From Clostridia bacterium (GTDB lineage Bacteria > Bacillota > Clostridia > Oscillospirales > Acutalibacteraceae), in the NCBI GenBank assembly GCA_017449935.1, contig JAFSYP010000003.1, positions 1-48,539 of the forward strand: a stretch of DNA of 48,539 nt, read 5' to 3'. The notes below the pieces were generated by a model. The model searched no databases. It was not told the origin of the DNA and saw nothing but the letters and a program-made list of their open reading frames with translations. Position 1 is the first letter of the stretch. Every line of letters begins with the position of its first letter. A program made the translations under genes and the position numbers. Below are positions 1 to 9,018 of the stretch, piece by piece.

Positions 1-109
1 CACGCCTTGCTCGAATCTTATTCCGTCATGCTGCACAAAAATCTCTTGACTTGCGTCAGCAAGCCTTCGAGCTTTTTGTACAACCTGACGAAAAATCTTG
101 CTTCGCAAT

Positions 110-130
110 CCGCACACCGGAATTGTGCGG
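110..130. other. Hairpin downstream of deoC
   Basis: A 7-bp inverted repeat (CCGCACA and its complement) lies just past the deoC stop codon. No T-run follows on either strand, so it is not a classical intrinsic terminator; it could cap the transcript 3' end. Nothing else recognisable is seen in bases 1-137. Confidence 0.3.
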
Positions 131-137
131 TATTGCC

Positions 138-806
138 TTAAAGCAGTTTTTCCTGCTTGACGATCTTCACGATCCGGCTGGTCCCGAGCCTGTCTGCACC
201 CAGGCGAATGAACTCTTCGGCGTCCGCTATGGACGAGATACCGCCCGCCGCTTTGATTTTAAGACTCGGCGCACAGTGCGCTTTAAACAGCCGGATATCG
301 TCAAACGTCGCGCCGCCCGAGGAAAAGCCCGTGGACGTTTTGATGAAATCCGCACCGGACTGCGAGACGATCTCGCACATCGCGATCTTTTCCGCATCGG
401 TCAGCAGACACGTTTCGATGATGACCTTCAGCACCCTGCCGCGACAGGCGTCGCGCACGGCTTCGATATCGCGGCGAACATAATCCGTGTCGCCCGCTTT
501 CAAAGCGCCGACGGCAATCACCATGTCGATCTCCTGCGCGCCGTTCTCCACGGCGTCGCGCGTTTCAAACGCCTTGGCTTCGTTTGTGCAGTAGCCGTTA
601 GGAAATCCGACGACCGTACAGATCGGCACTCTGCCGGCGCTGTACTGCGCGGCTTTCTTTACATAGCAGGCCGGGATGCAGACCGACGCCGTACCGTAAC
701 GAATCCCGTCGTCACATACGGCGCGCACGTCCTCCCACGTCGCGGTCTGCGCGAGCACGGTGTGATCTACCTTTGACAGTATTTCCCGAATATCCATATC
801 AAGCAC
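138..806 (-). CDS. deoC: Deoxyribose-phosphate aldolase
   Basis: Class I aldolase (DERA) that cleaves 2-deoxyribose 5-phosphate to glyceraldehyde 3-phosphate and acetaldehyde in deoxynucleoside salvage; cytosolic TIM barrel. The 222 residues match the family length. Visible catalytic residues are Asp94 (EIDMVI), Schiff-base Lys156 (FIKTSTG) and Lys185 (KIKAAGG). The start is taken as GTG at 806, which overlaps the end of the upstream SGNH gene by 8 nt and has an AAGGGA site; an in-frame ATG at 797 is the alternative. The two genes are co-transcribed from the promoter at 1388-1416. Family assignment is firm; the exact start is not. Confidence 0.95.
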   Translation of the reverse strand: MLDMDIREILSKVDHTVLAQTATWEDVRAVCDDGIRYGTASVCIPACYVKKAAQYSAGRVPICTVVGFPNGYCTNEAKAFETRDAVENGAQEIDMVIAVGALKAGDTDYVRRDIEAVRDACRGRVLKVIIETCLLTDAEKIAMCEIVSQSGADFIKTSTGFSSGGATFDDIRLFKAHCAPSLKIKAAGGISSIADAEEFIRLGADRLGTSRIVKIVKQEKLL

Positions 807-1356
807 CCATTTCCCTTTTTATGATTTCCGCCGTCTGACGCGCCAGCACGTCGATTCCGTAATCCGTCAGATGCACACGGTCGTCGGCGCGGATGATGCG
901 TGTTATATCCGACTGCACGGTCGAATACAGATCGTTAATGACCACGCCGCGCTCGAGCAGCAGCGGCACGACCGCCTCGTTCTGCCGCACGATCAAATCG
1001 TTTCTCTGGTCTGTGCCGCCGTCCAATACGGGCGTCGTCGTTGCAAAGATCACCTTCGGACACATCTTCCCCAGCAGATCCGCGATGCGAAGCGTCGTTT
1101 GCAGATATTCCGGCAGCGGCGTGAACGCGCCGTCTGCGAACAGATCGCACGCATCCCATGAGCCGCAGTTGAAATGCACCGCGTCGCTCGATTCGATCTC
1201 CCGCCGGCAGTCGAACACCATTCGCAGCAAGTACGACGCAAAGCGGCAGTTGTCCTTCGGCTGGAAAACCGTGTACCCGTCTCCGAGATATTCCGGCGTT
1301 TTCAGGCCGTATCCGATCAGTCGGATGGAATCTCCAAGCAGCGTTACTTTTTTCAA
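799..1356 (-). CDS. SGNH/GDSL-family hydrolase
   Basis: Likely a small cytosolic esterase or deacylase of the SGNH fold; the substrate cannot be told. The block I serine motif is LLGDSIR, a Gly/Asn block reads HFNCGSWDA, and the terminal Asp-His pair is in DDRVHLTDYG. The frame stays open upstream to 1446, but a near-perfect promoter (-35 TTGACA, -10 TATGAT, 17-bp spacer) occupies 1388-1416. The upstream ATG codons at 1392 and 1446 would therefore lie inside or before the promoter. A TTG at 1356 with a GGTGA site five bases ahead is the best start and gives 185 residues, beginning right at the first beta strand. It is followed by deoC with an 8-nt overlap. Confidence 0.8.
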   Translation of the reverse strand: MKKVTLLGDSIRLIGYGLKTPEYLGDGYTVFQPKDNCRFASYLLRMVFDCRREIESSDAVHFNCGSWDACDLFADGAFTPLPEYLQTTLRIADLLGKMCPKVIFATTTPVLDGGTDQRNDLIVRQNEAVVPLLLERGVVINDLYSTVQSDITRIIRADDRVHLTDYGIDVLARQTAEIIKREMGA

Positions 1357-1387
1357 AAACGTCACCACTCTCTCGTTTTGCGTTGTT

Positions 1388-1416
1388 ATCATACCAAATC
1401 CTGCTTTTTCTGTCAA
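1388..1416 (-). promoter_or_regulatory. SigmaA promoter of the SGNH-deoC operon
   Basis: On the minus strand TTGACA (1416-1411) and TATGAT (1393-1388) are separated by exactly 17 bp. Transcription should begin near 1381, so translation must start downstream of the longest open frame. Confidence 0.8.
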
Positions 1417-1456
1417 CGAAAAACCGAGGATTTCGGAAAAATTCAAAATATTTTAC

Positions 1457-1485
1457 TTGACTAACACACTAAAACGTGCTATGCT
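1457..1485 (+). promoter_or_regulatory. SigmaA promoter of the histidine operon
   Basis: TTGACT (1457-1462) and TATGCT (1480-1485) are separated by 17 bp. The predicted start is about 20 nt ahead of the hisZ ATG, leaving no room for a T-box or attenuator leader. It is arranged back to back with the SGNH-deoC promoter. Confidence 0.8.
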
Positions 1486-1512
1486 GTGAGCAGTAATTTT
1501 CAGGAGGATCAT

Positions 1513-2619
1513 ATGGATCTGCTTCAATCTCTTCCCCGAAACGAAGAAAGCGACATCCTGCGCCTGCAAAAGCTCTATGCCCGTTTCGGATACGACAAGT
1601 TCCGCATGAGCAAATTCGAGGACTATGCGCTGTATCTGCAAAACAAGGATTTTCTCAAGGGCGGCAGTATCATCACGTTCAACGGGCCGGACGGCAGACT
1701 GCTCGCGCTCAAGCAGGACATCACGCTGTCCATCGTCAAAAACGCGCAGGACGACAAAACGCCCTGCAAGGTCTACTATACGGAAAACGTCTACCGCGCC
1801 TCGGACGACGCAAACGACATCCGCGAAATCCCGCAGGCCGGCGTGGAGTATATCGGCAAAGTGGACGTCTACGCCATGAGCGAAGTCATCCGTCTCGCGA
1901 TCGAGAGCCTGGCGGCGGTCAGCGACCGGTATCTTTTGGGCCTGTCGCATATGGGCCTTGTCCGCGGACTTCTCGATGCTGCCGGTCTTTCGACGGATCT
2001 GCGTCGGCAAATCGTCGCCTGCATCCAGAACAAAGCGGCGCATGAGCTGCACGCGCTCTGCAAAGAAAACGGCGTTCCCGCCGCTGTGGAAGAAAAGCTG
2101 TGCGCGCTGTCCACCGTCTTCGGCAGGCCGGAGGATTGCTTCGACGCGCTGTCCGAATTGGTCGTCAACGACAGGACAGCGGACGCCGTCCGTGAACTGC
2201 GGGATATTTATTCGCTGCTGTGCGAAACGGGAAACGGCGATTGTGTGCGCATCGACTTTTCTGTCGCCAACGATATGCAGTACTATAACGGCATCACATT
2301 CCAGGGCTTTGTCGACGGTACGCCGCGCAGCGTGCTGTCCGGCGGACGGTATGACGAGCTGCTTCGCCAGTTCGGCCGCAAAAGCGGCGCGATCGGTTTT
2401 GCCGTCTATCTTGATCTGCTGCCGTACAGCCGCGACGATTCGTCCGACAGCGCCGATATTCTCGTGCTGTACGATCCTTCGGACGTTCGCGGACTTGCAG
2501 CGGCCGTGCAGAGCTTACAGCAGAACGGCAGCCGCGTGCGCGTTCAGACCGCGCAGAGCGACGGCCAGGTCTTTTCCAAGGTTTATGTGTACCGCGAAGG
2601 GAGGCTGACGACGGCATGA
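1513..2619 (+). CDS. hisZ: ATP phosphoribosyltransferase regulatory subunit
   Basis: HisZ is a class II histidyl-tRNA synthetase-like protein that partners short-form HisG to make the active, histidine-feedback-sensitive first enzyme of histidine synthesis. The synthetase-like core is visible, with a motif-3-like segment (SGGRYDELLRQFG...GAIGFAVYLD). The C-terminus holds only a short alpha/beta tail, not a full anticodon-binding domain. The start is ATG 1513 behind AGGAGG at 1502-1507; a GTG at 1486 in frame lies within the promoter region. 368 residues. First gene of the his operon; its stop overlaps the hisG start (ATGA). Confidence 0.93.
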   Translation: MDLLQSLPRNEESDILRLQKLYARFGYDKFRMSKFEDYALYLQNKDFLKGGSIITFNGPDGRLLALKQDITLSIVKNAQDDKTPCKVYYTENVYRASDDANDIREIPQAGVEYIGKVDVYAMSEVIRLAIESLAAVSDRYLLGLSHMGLVRGLLDAAGLSTDLRRQIVACIQNKAAHELHALCKENGVPAAVEEKLCALSTVFGRPEDCFDALSELVVNDRTADAVRELRDIYSLLCETGNGDCVRIDFSVANDMQYYNGITFQGFVDGTPRSVLSGGRYDELLRQFGRKSGAIGFAVYLDLLPYSRDDSSDSADILVLYDPSDVRGLAAAVQSLQQNGSRVRVQTAQSDGQVFSKVYVYREGRLTTA

Positions 2620-3245
2620 TCCATATCGCATTACCGAAAGGCAGACTCGGCGAGAAAGCCTATGAGATCTTCAAAAAGCTCGGCTACGGCTGCCCGGAGA
2701 TCGAAGAGGACAATCGAAAGCTGATTTTTGAAAACCGCGAAAACGACGTCTGCTACTTCTGGGCAAAGCCCTCCGACGTCTCAGTCTACGTCGAACGCGG
2801 CGCCGCCGACATCGGCATCGTCGGCAAGGATATTCTGCTCGAACACGGTTCGGACGTGTATGAGCTGCTGGATCTCGGCATGGGCAAATGCCGCATGGCC
2901 GTCGCCGGAATCAAGGGACAGCGTCCCGCCGCGGACAAGACGCTGCGTGTCGCCACCAAGTTTCCGAACATCACGCGAAACTACTACGCCGCGCAAAGCC
3001 GCGAGATCGAGATCATCCAACTCAACGGCTCCATCGAGATCGCGCCGCTGCTCGGATTGTCCGACGTGATCGTCGACATTGTCGAGACCGGTACGACGCT
3101 CAAAGAAAACAACCTCGAACCGTTTGAGACGATCGTGCCCATCAGCGCCAGACTGATCGCGAATAAAGCCAGTTTTAAATTCCAATACGATAAGATCCAC
3201 GCGCTGTGCGAAAAAATCCAAGCGGAAAGGAATGCAGAATCATGA
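2616..3245 (+). CDS. hisG: ATP phosphoribosyltransferase, catalytic subunit (short form)
   Basis: Catalyses condensation of ATP with PRPP, the committed step of histidine synthesis. At 209 residues it is the short form, which lacks the C-terminal ACT-like regulatory domain and needs HisZ, encoded immediately upstream. Family motifs include the N-terminal IALPKGRLGEKA and the PRPP-binding loop DIVETGTTLKENNL. It overlaps hisZ by 4 nt and hisD by 4 nt, which suggests translational coupling and matched stoichiometry. Confidence 0.97.
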   Translation: MIHIALPKGRLGEKAYEIFKKLGYGCPEIEEDNRKLIFENRENDVCYFWAKPSDVSVYVERGAADIGIVGKDILLEHGSDVYELLDLGMGKCRMAVAGIKGQRPAADKTLRVATKFPNITRNYYAAQSREIEIIQLNGSIEIAPLLGLSDVIVDIVETGTTLKENNLEPFETIVPISARLIANKASFKFQYDKIHALCEKIQAERNAES

Positions 3246-4510
3246 TCCGTACCATTCGATATACGTCGCCCGACGATCTTGCGTTTTTGAAACGTACGGA
3301 TACGGCGGACGTGACCGCCATCGTGCGGGAAATCCTGCAAAACGTGCGGGAGGACGGCGACTGCGCGCTGTATGAATACAGCCGAAAATTTGACAAGGCG
3401 GAGCTTCTGTCGCTCGAAGTGACCGACGCGGAGATCGACGCGGCATTCGCGTCCGTTGATAAAAAATACATCGATATCCTCAAAGAAGCCAAAGCAAATA
3501 TCGAAGCGTTTCATAAACGCCAGATCGAGAACGGTTTCATCGTGCAGGACAAGCCCGGCGTGATCCTCGGACAGCGCGTTTTGCCGCTAGAAAAAGTCGG
3601 TCTGTACGTGCCGGGCGGCACGGCGGCATATCCGTCGTCCGTGCTGATGAACTGCGTGCCCGCGGTCCTTGCGGGATGCGGCGAGATCGTCATGACGACG
3701 CCTCCGTCGCCGGACGGCAGCGTCAATCCCGTTATCCTTGCCGCGGCAAAGGTCGCAGGCGTTGGACGCATCTTTAAGGTCGGCGGCGCGCAGGCGATCG
3801 CCGCGCTGGCGTTCGGGACCGAATCCGTACCGAAGGTCGACAAGATCGTCGGCCCGGGCAACCGGTTCGTCGCGGAAGCGAAAAAACAGGTTTTCGGCAG
3901 CGTCGACATCGACATGATCGCCGGGCCGAGCGAGATCCTGATCGTTGCGGACGGCACCTGCAATCCTCGTTTTGTCGCCGCCGATATGCTTTCCCAGGCC
4001 GAGCATGACAAGCTCGCGAGCGCGATCCTGCTGACGGACAGCGAGACGCTGGCCTCGGGCGTTACGGCAGAACTGGAAAAGCAGATCCCGCTGCTCGAAC
4101 GGCACGAGATCGCCGGGTACTCCATCGAGCATTACGGCGCCGTCATTCTGGTCGACGATCTTCGTCAGGCGATCAACGTGTCCAACGCCATCGCGCCCGA
4201 GCATCTGGAGCTTTGCATGGACAATCCGTTCGATTATTTCAATCTTGTACAGAACGCCGGTTCTGTTTTCCTCGGAAAGAATTGCCCGGAACCGCTGGGC
4301 GACTATTTCGCCGGCCCCAACCATACGCTGCCGACGAGCGGCACCGCGCGTTTTTCCAGTCCCCTTTCCGTTTACGATTTCGTGAAACGTATGCAGTTCA
4401 CCTATTTTACATCCGACGCGCTGTGCGCCGTCAAGGATAAGGTCGCCTATTTTGCCGCGCAGGAAGGTCTGACCGCGCACGCCAGATCCGCAACCATCCG
4501 ATTTGAGTAA
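3242..4510 (+). CDS. hisD: Histidinol dehydrogenase
   Basis: Zinc-dependent NAD+ enzyme that oxidises L-histidinol to L-histidine in two steps. Family blocks visible are GLYVPGGTAAYPSSVLMN, the NAD-binding GPGNRFVAEAKK, the SQAEHD zinc/catalytic segment, APEHLEL and the C-terminal GPNHTLPTSGTARF. The start is ATG 3242, overlapping the hisG stop by 4 nt behind AAAGGAA. The frame is open 36 nt further upstream, but that would lie deep inside hisG. 422 residues, typical for the family. Confidence 0.97.
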   Translation: MIRTIRYTSPDDLAFLKRTDTADVTAIVREILQNVREDGDCALYEYSRKFDKAELLSLEVTDAEIDAAFASVDKKYIDILKEAKANIEAFHKRQIENGFIVQDKPGVILGQRVLPLEKVGLYVPGGTAAYPSSVLMNCVPAVLAGCGEIVMTTPPSPDGSVNPVILAAAKVAGVGRIFKVGGAQAIAALAFGTESVPKVDKIVGPGNRFVAEAKKQVFGSVDIDMIAGPSEILIVADGTCNPRFVAADMLSQAEHDKLASAILLTDSETLASGVTAELEKQIPLLERHEIAGYSIEHYGAVILVDDLRQAINVSNAIAPEHLELCMDNPFDYFNLVQNAGSVFLGKNCPEPLGDYFAGPNHTLPTSGTARFSSPLSVYDFVKRMQFTYFTSDALCAVKDKVAYFAAQEGLTAHARSATIRFE

Positions 4511-4519
4511 GGAGTCGTC

Positions 4520-5575
4520 ATGAGCCGTTTTTTGAGAAACGCGTTCCGTTCGCTTGAGGTTTACGTTCCCGGCGAACAACCGCGTGATAAAAAATACATC
4601 AAACTGAACACCAACGAATCCCCGTTCCCGCCCTCGCCGGAAGTTCTGGACGCCGTCGCAAAGGAAGCGGATTCTCTGCAGCTGTACTCCGATCCGGAAT
4701 GTACGGCGCTGCGCAAAACGGCAGCCGAGCAGTTCGGCGTCCGTCCGGAGAATATCTTTTGCGGAAACGGCTCGGACGAAGTGCTGAACTTTGCGTTCTT
4801 CGCCTTCTGCGACGAAACCAGGGGCATGGCGTTTCCGTCGATCAGTTACGGGTTCTATCCAGTATTCGGCGATCTGTACGGCCTTGACTGCCTTCCGATC
4901 CCGCTGCGCGACGATTTTTCCATATGTCCCGACGATTACTTCAGCCTGAACAAAAACATCGTCATCGCCAACCCGAACGCGCCGACCGGTATGCTGCTGA
5001 GCGTCGAACAGATCCGCGCCATTCTGGACTCCAATCCGAACAATATCGTTATCATCGACGAGGCGTACGTCGACTTCGGCGGAAAAAGCTGCTTGCCTTT
5101 GATCGCGGAATATGATAATCTATTGGTCGTACAGACGTTTTCCAAATCACGTTCGCTCGCCGGCGCGAGACTCGGCTTCGGTTTTGCGCAGCCGCCGATC
5201 ATCGCCGACCTGAACCGTGTGAAGTATTCGACCAACCCATACAACATCAATCGTGAAACGCTCGCAGCCGGAGAAGCCGCGCTGCGCTCGCAAAGCTACT
5301 ATGACGACAATTGCCGACGCATCATGGAAAACCGCGCTTTTACGACGGACGCGCTGACCGGACTCGGCTTTTCGGTACTCCCCTCCTCGGCAAACTTCAT
5401 CTTCGCACGCCATCCGAAGATCGGCGGCGAAACGCTGTATCTGACGCTTAAAGAACGCGGCATCCTTGTCCGACACTTCTCGCACCGCGAGATCTCCGAT
5501 TTCGTGCGCATCACCATCGGCACGCTCGAACAGATGCAGGCACTGATAGAAACGATCCAAACCATTCTCTCATAA
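4520..5575 (+). CDS. hisC: Histidinol-phosphate aminotransferase
   Basis: PLP enzyme that transfers an amino group from glutamate to imidazole-acetol phosphate. Fold-type I aminotransferase: the PLP lysine is Lys209 in TFSKSRSLAGARLGF, with the conserved NPNAPTG and the IIDEAYVDFG aspartate segment ahead of it. 351 residues. It starts nine bases after hisD behind TAAGGAG. Its position inside a complete his operon makes the histidine role much more likely than a broad-specificity aminotransferase. Confidence 0.96.
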   Translation: MSRFLRNAFRSLEVYVPGEQPRDKKYIKLNTNESPFPPSPEVLDAVAKEADSLQLYSDPECTALRKTAAEQFGVRPENIFCGNGSDEVLNFAFFAFCDETRGMAFPSISYGFYPVFGDLYGLDCLPIPLRDDFSICPDDYFSLNKNIVIANPNAPTGMLLSVEQIRAILDSNPNNIVIIDEAYVDFGGKSCLPLIAEYDNLLVVQTFSKSRSLAGARLGFGFAQPPIIADLNRVKYSTNPYNINRETLAAGEAALRSQSYYDDNCRRIMENRAFTTDALTGLGFSVLPSSANFIFARHPKIGGETLYLTLKERGILVRHFSHREISDFVRITIGTLEQMQALIETIQTILS

Positions 5576-5588
5576 GGAGGAAACATAA

Positions 5589-6170
5589 ATGCGTATTGCT
5601 TCCATTTCCCGCACTACCGCGGAAACCGACGTCTCGCTAACCCTTTCGCTCGACGGATGCGGAAAGTCGGAGATCGACTCTGGCGTCGGCTTTCTGGATC
5701 ATATGCTCACGCTCTTTACGGCGCACAGCGGCTATGATCTGACGCTGTGCTGCAAGGGCGACACGCAGGTGGACGATCACCACAGCGTAGAAGACATCGG
5801 CATCTGCCTCGGCGCCGCTTTCTCCGAGGCGCTCGGAGACAAGAAGGGCGTCGCCCGGTACGGCGACATTCTGCTGCCAATGGACGAAGCGCTGATCCAG
5901 TGCGCCGTCGATCTGTCCGGCAGAGCTATGCTGTTCGCCGATCTCGATCTTCCCGCACAGAAGGTCGGTTCATTCGATACAGAACTGTGCGAGGAGTTTC
6001 TGCTGGGGTTTGTGCGCACGGCCGGCATTACGCTGCATGTGCGTCAGCTTGCCGGAAAAAACACGCATCATATTATTGAAGCCGTTTTCAAAGCGCTCGG
6101 CCGCACGCTCTCCAAAGCGACGGCCGTCGTCGGCGACTCGATCCCATCGACGAAAGGTGTGCTCGCATGA
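5589..6170 (+). CDS. hisB: Imidazoleglycerol-phosphate dehydratase
   Basis: Manganese-dependent dehydratase converting imidazole glycerol phosphate to imidazole acetol phosphate. Single-function form of 193 residues with no N-terminal phosphatase domain. Both metal-binding repeats are visible: DHMLTLFTAHSGYDL with DDHHSVEDIG in the first half, and the THHIIEAVFKALGRTL segment in the second. Strong AGGAGG site; the stop overlaps hisH (ATGA). Confidence 0.97.
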   Translation: MRIASISRTTAETDVSLTLSLDGCGKSEIDSGVGFLDHMLTLFTAHSGYDLTLCCKGDTQVDDHHSVEDIGICLGAAFSEALGDKKGVARYGDILLPMDEALIQCAVDLSGRAMLFADLDLPAQKVGSFDTELCEEFLLGFVRTAGITLHVRQLAGKNTHHIIEAVFKALGRTLSKATAVVGDSIPSTKGVLA

Positions 6171-6799
6171 CTGGCATCATAGATTACGGCGTCGGCAACC
6201 TCTTTTCGCTGTGCTGCTCTTTTGCGTTCATCGGCGAAGAAGCGCTCGTTTCGGGCGACCGTGCCGAGCTTTCGCGATGCGACCGCATTTTGCTGCCGGG
6301 CGTCGGCGCGTTTGCCGATGCAGCGCAAAAGCTGCGCGACAGCGGCTTAGACGACTTTGTGCGTGAAACCGCGTCAAGGGGAAAGCCTTTACTTGGCATC
6401 TGTCTCGGAATGCAGCTGCTCTTTGAGAAAAGCTATGAATTCGGCGAGTATGAGGGGCTTGGACTGCTGCGCGGCAACATCGTTCCGATCCCCGATCAGG
6501 ATCGTACGCTGAAGATCCCGCAGATCGGCTGGAACGCGCTGCATTTTCCGAAAGATAAACCGAAGAGTCCGTTGTTCCGCGACGTAAACGAAGGCGACTG
6601 TGTGTATTTTGTCCATTCATTTTACGCCACGGATTGCGACGACAGTGTCAGCGCAACGACGGAATACGGAATCGAACTGACTGCCGCGGCGGAAAAAGGC
6701 AGCGTATTCGGCACACAGTTCCATCCGGAGAAGAGCGGGAAAGTCGGTTTGTCCATCCTGCGCGCGTTCTGCGCACTGGACTTGGGGGGAATACTATGA
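6167..6799 (+). CDS. hisH: Imidazole glycerol phosphate synthase, glutaminase subunit
   Basis: Class I glutamine amidotransferase that feeds ammonia to HisF. The nucleophile elbow GICLGMQLLFE carries the catalytic Cys, and the His-Glu pair is in TQFHPEKSG near the C-terminus. 210 residues, full length. It overlaps hisB and hisA by 4 nt each. The partner hisF lies two genes downstream, as is usual. Confidence 0.97.
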   Translation: MTGIIDYGVGNLFSLCCSFAFIGEEALVSGDRAELSRCDRILLPGVGAFADAAQKLRDSGLDDFVRETASRGKPLLGICLGMQLLFEKSYEFGEYEGLGLLRGNIVPIPDQDRTLKIPQIGWNALHFPKDKPKSPLFRDVNEGDCVYFVHSFYATDCDDSVSATTEYGIELTAAAEKGSVFGTQFHPEKSGKVGLSILRAFCALDLGGIL

Positions 6800-7521
6800 T
6801 TATTTTACCGGCAACGGACCTGTACGACGGTAAAGTTGTTCGACTTTACAAAGGCGACTATGCACAGATGACCGTGTACAGTGATAAGCCTTTACAGACT
6901 GCGCGCGAATTTGCGGAGTGCGGCGCGGAGTTTCTGCACGTCGTCGACCTCGAAGGCGCGCGCGACGGCACGACGCCGAACCGCCGTGTCGTCGAAAAGC
7001 TCGTGGAGAAAAGCGGCATGAGCATCGAGATCGGCGGCGGCGTGCGCACGGAGGACACGGTGCGTACCTACATCCGTATGGGCGTGGAACGCGTAATCCT
7101 CGGCACCAGCGCTGTGACCGATCCGATCTTCCTGCAAAAAATGGTCGATCGGTATGCAGACCGCATCGCCGTCGGCGTCGATATTCAGAACGGTTACGTC
7201 GCCATCAAAGGCTGGACGGAGCAAAGCGAGATCGAGTGCGATCCGTTCTTCGCAAGGCTTCAGCAGATGGGCGTTTGCACCGTGATCTGCACGGACATCT
7301 CCAAGGACGGTACGCTCTCCGGCACGAATTTGCAGCTTTACAAAGAACTGTCCGAAAAGTATAAAATGCAGATCGTCGCTTCCGGCGGCATCTCGACGCT
7401 CGACGATATTGTGGCGCTGCGCGAAATGGAAATTTACGGCGCGATCCTCGGAAAAGCGCTGTATACTGGTGATCTGAATCTGAAGGACGCCGTGAAGCTG
7501 GCGAGGGTGAACCGGCCATGA
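6796..7521 (+). CDS. hisA: ProFAR isomerase
   Basis: TIM-barrel isomerase acting on the ProFAR intermediate (Amadori rearrangement). Key features are the first-strand acid in LPATDLYDGKVVRLYKGDY, the EIGGGVRTEDT phosphate-binding turn and the second acid in CTDISKDGTLSGTN. The start is ATG 6796, overlapping the hisH stop; open frame upstream of that is hisH read in another frame. 241 residues. Confidence 0.96.
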   Translation: MIILPATDLYDGKVVRLYKGDYAQMTVYSDKPLQTAREFAECGAEFLHVVDLEGARDGTTPNRRVVEKLVEKSGMSIEIGGGVRTEDTVRTYIRMGVERVILGTSAVTDPIFLQKMVDRYADRIAVGVDIQNGYVAIKGWTEQSEIECDPFFARLQQMGVCTVICTDISKDGTLSGTNLQLYKELSEKYKMQIVASGGISTLDDIVALREMEIYGAILGKALYTGDLNLKDAVKLARVNRP

Positions 7522-8276
7522 TCACGAAACGAATCATCCCCTGTCTGGACGTGCGCGACGGCCGCGTCGTCAAAGGCACGAACTTTCTCGATCTGCGCGA
7601 CGTTTCGTCCCCTGTCGACCTGGCACGCTATTACAGCGAGAACGGCGCGGACGAGCTGGTCTTTTACGACATCACCGCATCCAGCGACGGCCGCAAGCTC
7701 TTTACCGATATTTTGACCGAAACGGCCAGGACCGTATTTATTCCGCTGACAGTCGGCGGCGGCATCGGTTCGGTCGCCGATTTCGACCGCGTACTCAAAT
7801 GCGGCGCGGATAAGGTCAGCGTGAACTCCGGCGCCATTCGCAATCCGGCGCTGATCGGAGAAGCTGCCAAGCGTTACGGCAGCCAATGCGTCGTGCTTTC
7901 GGTCGACGTCAAGCGCGTCGACGGTACGTTCCACGTTTTTTCAAAAGGCGGACGCGAAGACACCGGAAAAGACGCGCTCGAATGGATTCGATTCGGTCTG
8001 GCGGAGGGCGCGGGCGAATTGGTCATCAACAGCATCGACACCGACGGCGTCAAGCGCGGCTTCGACCTTGAAATGCTGGAAGCCGTTTGCGCGATCTCCG
8101 ACGTTCCGGTCATCGCGTCAGGCGGCGCAGGCTGCGCGGAGGATTTCATCACGCTCTTTGAATCCATCCCCGGCGTCGACGCGGGACTGGCGGCGTCGAT
8201 TTTCCATTTCGGCGAGGTGCGCATCGCAGAACTGAAAGCTCTGCTTGCCGCGCACAACATTCCCATGCGTATGTAA
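7518..8276 (+). CDS. hisF: Imidazole glycerol phosphate synthase, cyclase subunit
   Basis: TIM-barrel cyclase that takes PRFAR and HisH-derived ammonia to imidazole glycerol phosphate and AICAR. Signature residues: IPCLDVRDGRVVKG (first acid), VGGGIGSVADF, the LVINSIDTDGVKRGFD acid on strand 5, and ASGGAGCAEDF. 252 residues, normal length. The start overlaps the hisA stop by 4 nt. Confidence 0.97.
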   Translation: MITKRIIPCLDVRDGRVVKGTNFLDLRDVSSPVDLARYYSENGADELVFYDITASSDGRKLFTDILTETARTVFIPLTVGGGIGSVADFDRVLKCGADKVSVNSGAIRNPALIGEAAKRYGSQCVVLSVDVKRVDGTFHVFSKGGREDTGKDALEWIRFGLAEGAGELVINSIDTDGVKRGFDLEMLEAVCAISDVPVIASGGAGCAEDFITLFESIPGVDAGLAASIFHFGEVRIAELKALLAAHNIPMRM

Positions 8277-8309
8277 CGCAGCATCGTAAACTTTAGCTTC
8301 GGAGGCATT

Positions 8310-8957
8310 ATGGATATTTCTACTCTCAAATTCGATGAAAAAGGATTGATCCCGGCTGTCGTACTGGATGACGAATCCGGTAAGATCTTAACGCTTGCTT
8401 ATATGAACCGGGAGAGTCTGGAGATCAGTCTGCGCGAAAAGCGCACCTGTTTCTGGTCGAGATCCCGTCAGGAACTGTGGCGCAAAGGAGAGACTTCCGG
8501 AAACGTGCAGCATATCCGCCGTATCGTGGCGGACTGCGACCGCGACGCTTTGGCGGTTTACGTGCGAAAAGACGGCCCCGCGTGTCATACCGGCGAGGAA
8601 AGCTGTTTCTTCCACGAGGTCTTTGAAAACGAGGATATTCCCCCTGCGTTCTCTTATGAAGGGCTGATGCAGCTTATCCTCGGCCGCAAAAATGAAAAAA
8701 AGGAAGGATCTTACACGACCTATCTTTTTGAGAAGGGCATGGATAAGATCCTTAAAAAAGTCGGCGAAGAATCCACCGAAGTGATTGTCGCCGCCAAGAA
8801 CGATGATATAAAAGAAACGATCTATGAGATTGCCGATCTCGCTTACCATGTGATGGTACTTATGGCGCAGATGGGGATCGAGGTCGAGGATATCACAAAA
8901 GAGCTGGCTTCGCGCCACGTGATCGACAAAAAAGTCAAGCAGGAAAAGATGGTTTGA
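8310..8957 (+). CDS. hisIE: Bifunctional phosphoribosyl-AMP cyclohydrolase / phosphoribosyl-ATP pyrophosphatase
   Basis: Carries out the second and third steps of histidine synthesis. Residues 1-110 are the HisI cyclohydrolase ([11 protein letters not shown], the zinc-site stretch [20 protein letters not shown]). Residues ~118-215 are the HisE pyrophosphohydrolase helical domain ([20 protein letters not shown]). The start at ATG 8310 is 33 nt after hisF behind GGAGG. Last gene of the his operon; no terminator is visible before the following sugar transferase, so read-through is possible. Confidence 0.96.
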   Translation: MDISTLKFDEKGLIPAVVLDDESGKILTLAYMNRESLEISLREKRTCFWSRSRQELWRKGETSGNVQHIRRIVADCDRDALAVYVRKDGPACHTGEESCFFHEVFENEDIPPAFSYEGLMQLILGRKNEKKEGSYTTYLFEKGMDKILKKVGEESTEVIVAAKNDDIKETIYEIADLAYHVMVLMAQMGIEVEDITKELASRHVIDKKVKQEKMV

Positions 8958-9018
8958 AGCAATCGCAACATAACGGGTTCGGATGCTGTTTTTTGATTGG
9001 AAAACAGAGGGGTTGGCG

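Noticed and set aside
51-776. Open frame antisense to deoC
   Set aside because: The minus strand encodes a complete aldolase with all catalytic residues; the plus-strand frame has no domain or ribosome site.
1486-1512. T-box or histidine attenuator ahead of hisZ
   Set aside because: The predicted transcription start is only about 20 nt from the start codon, too short for any leader structure.
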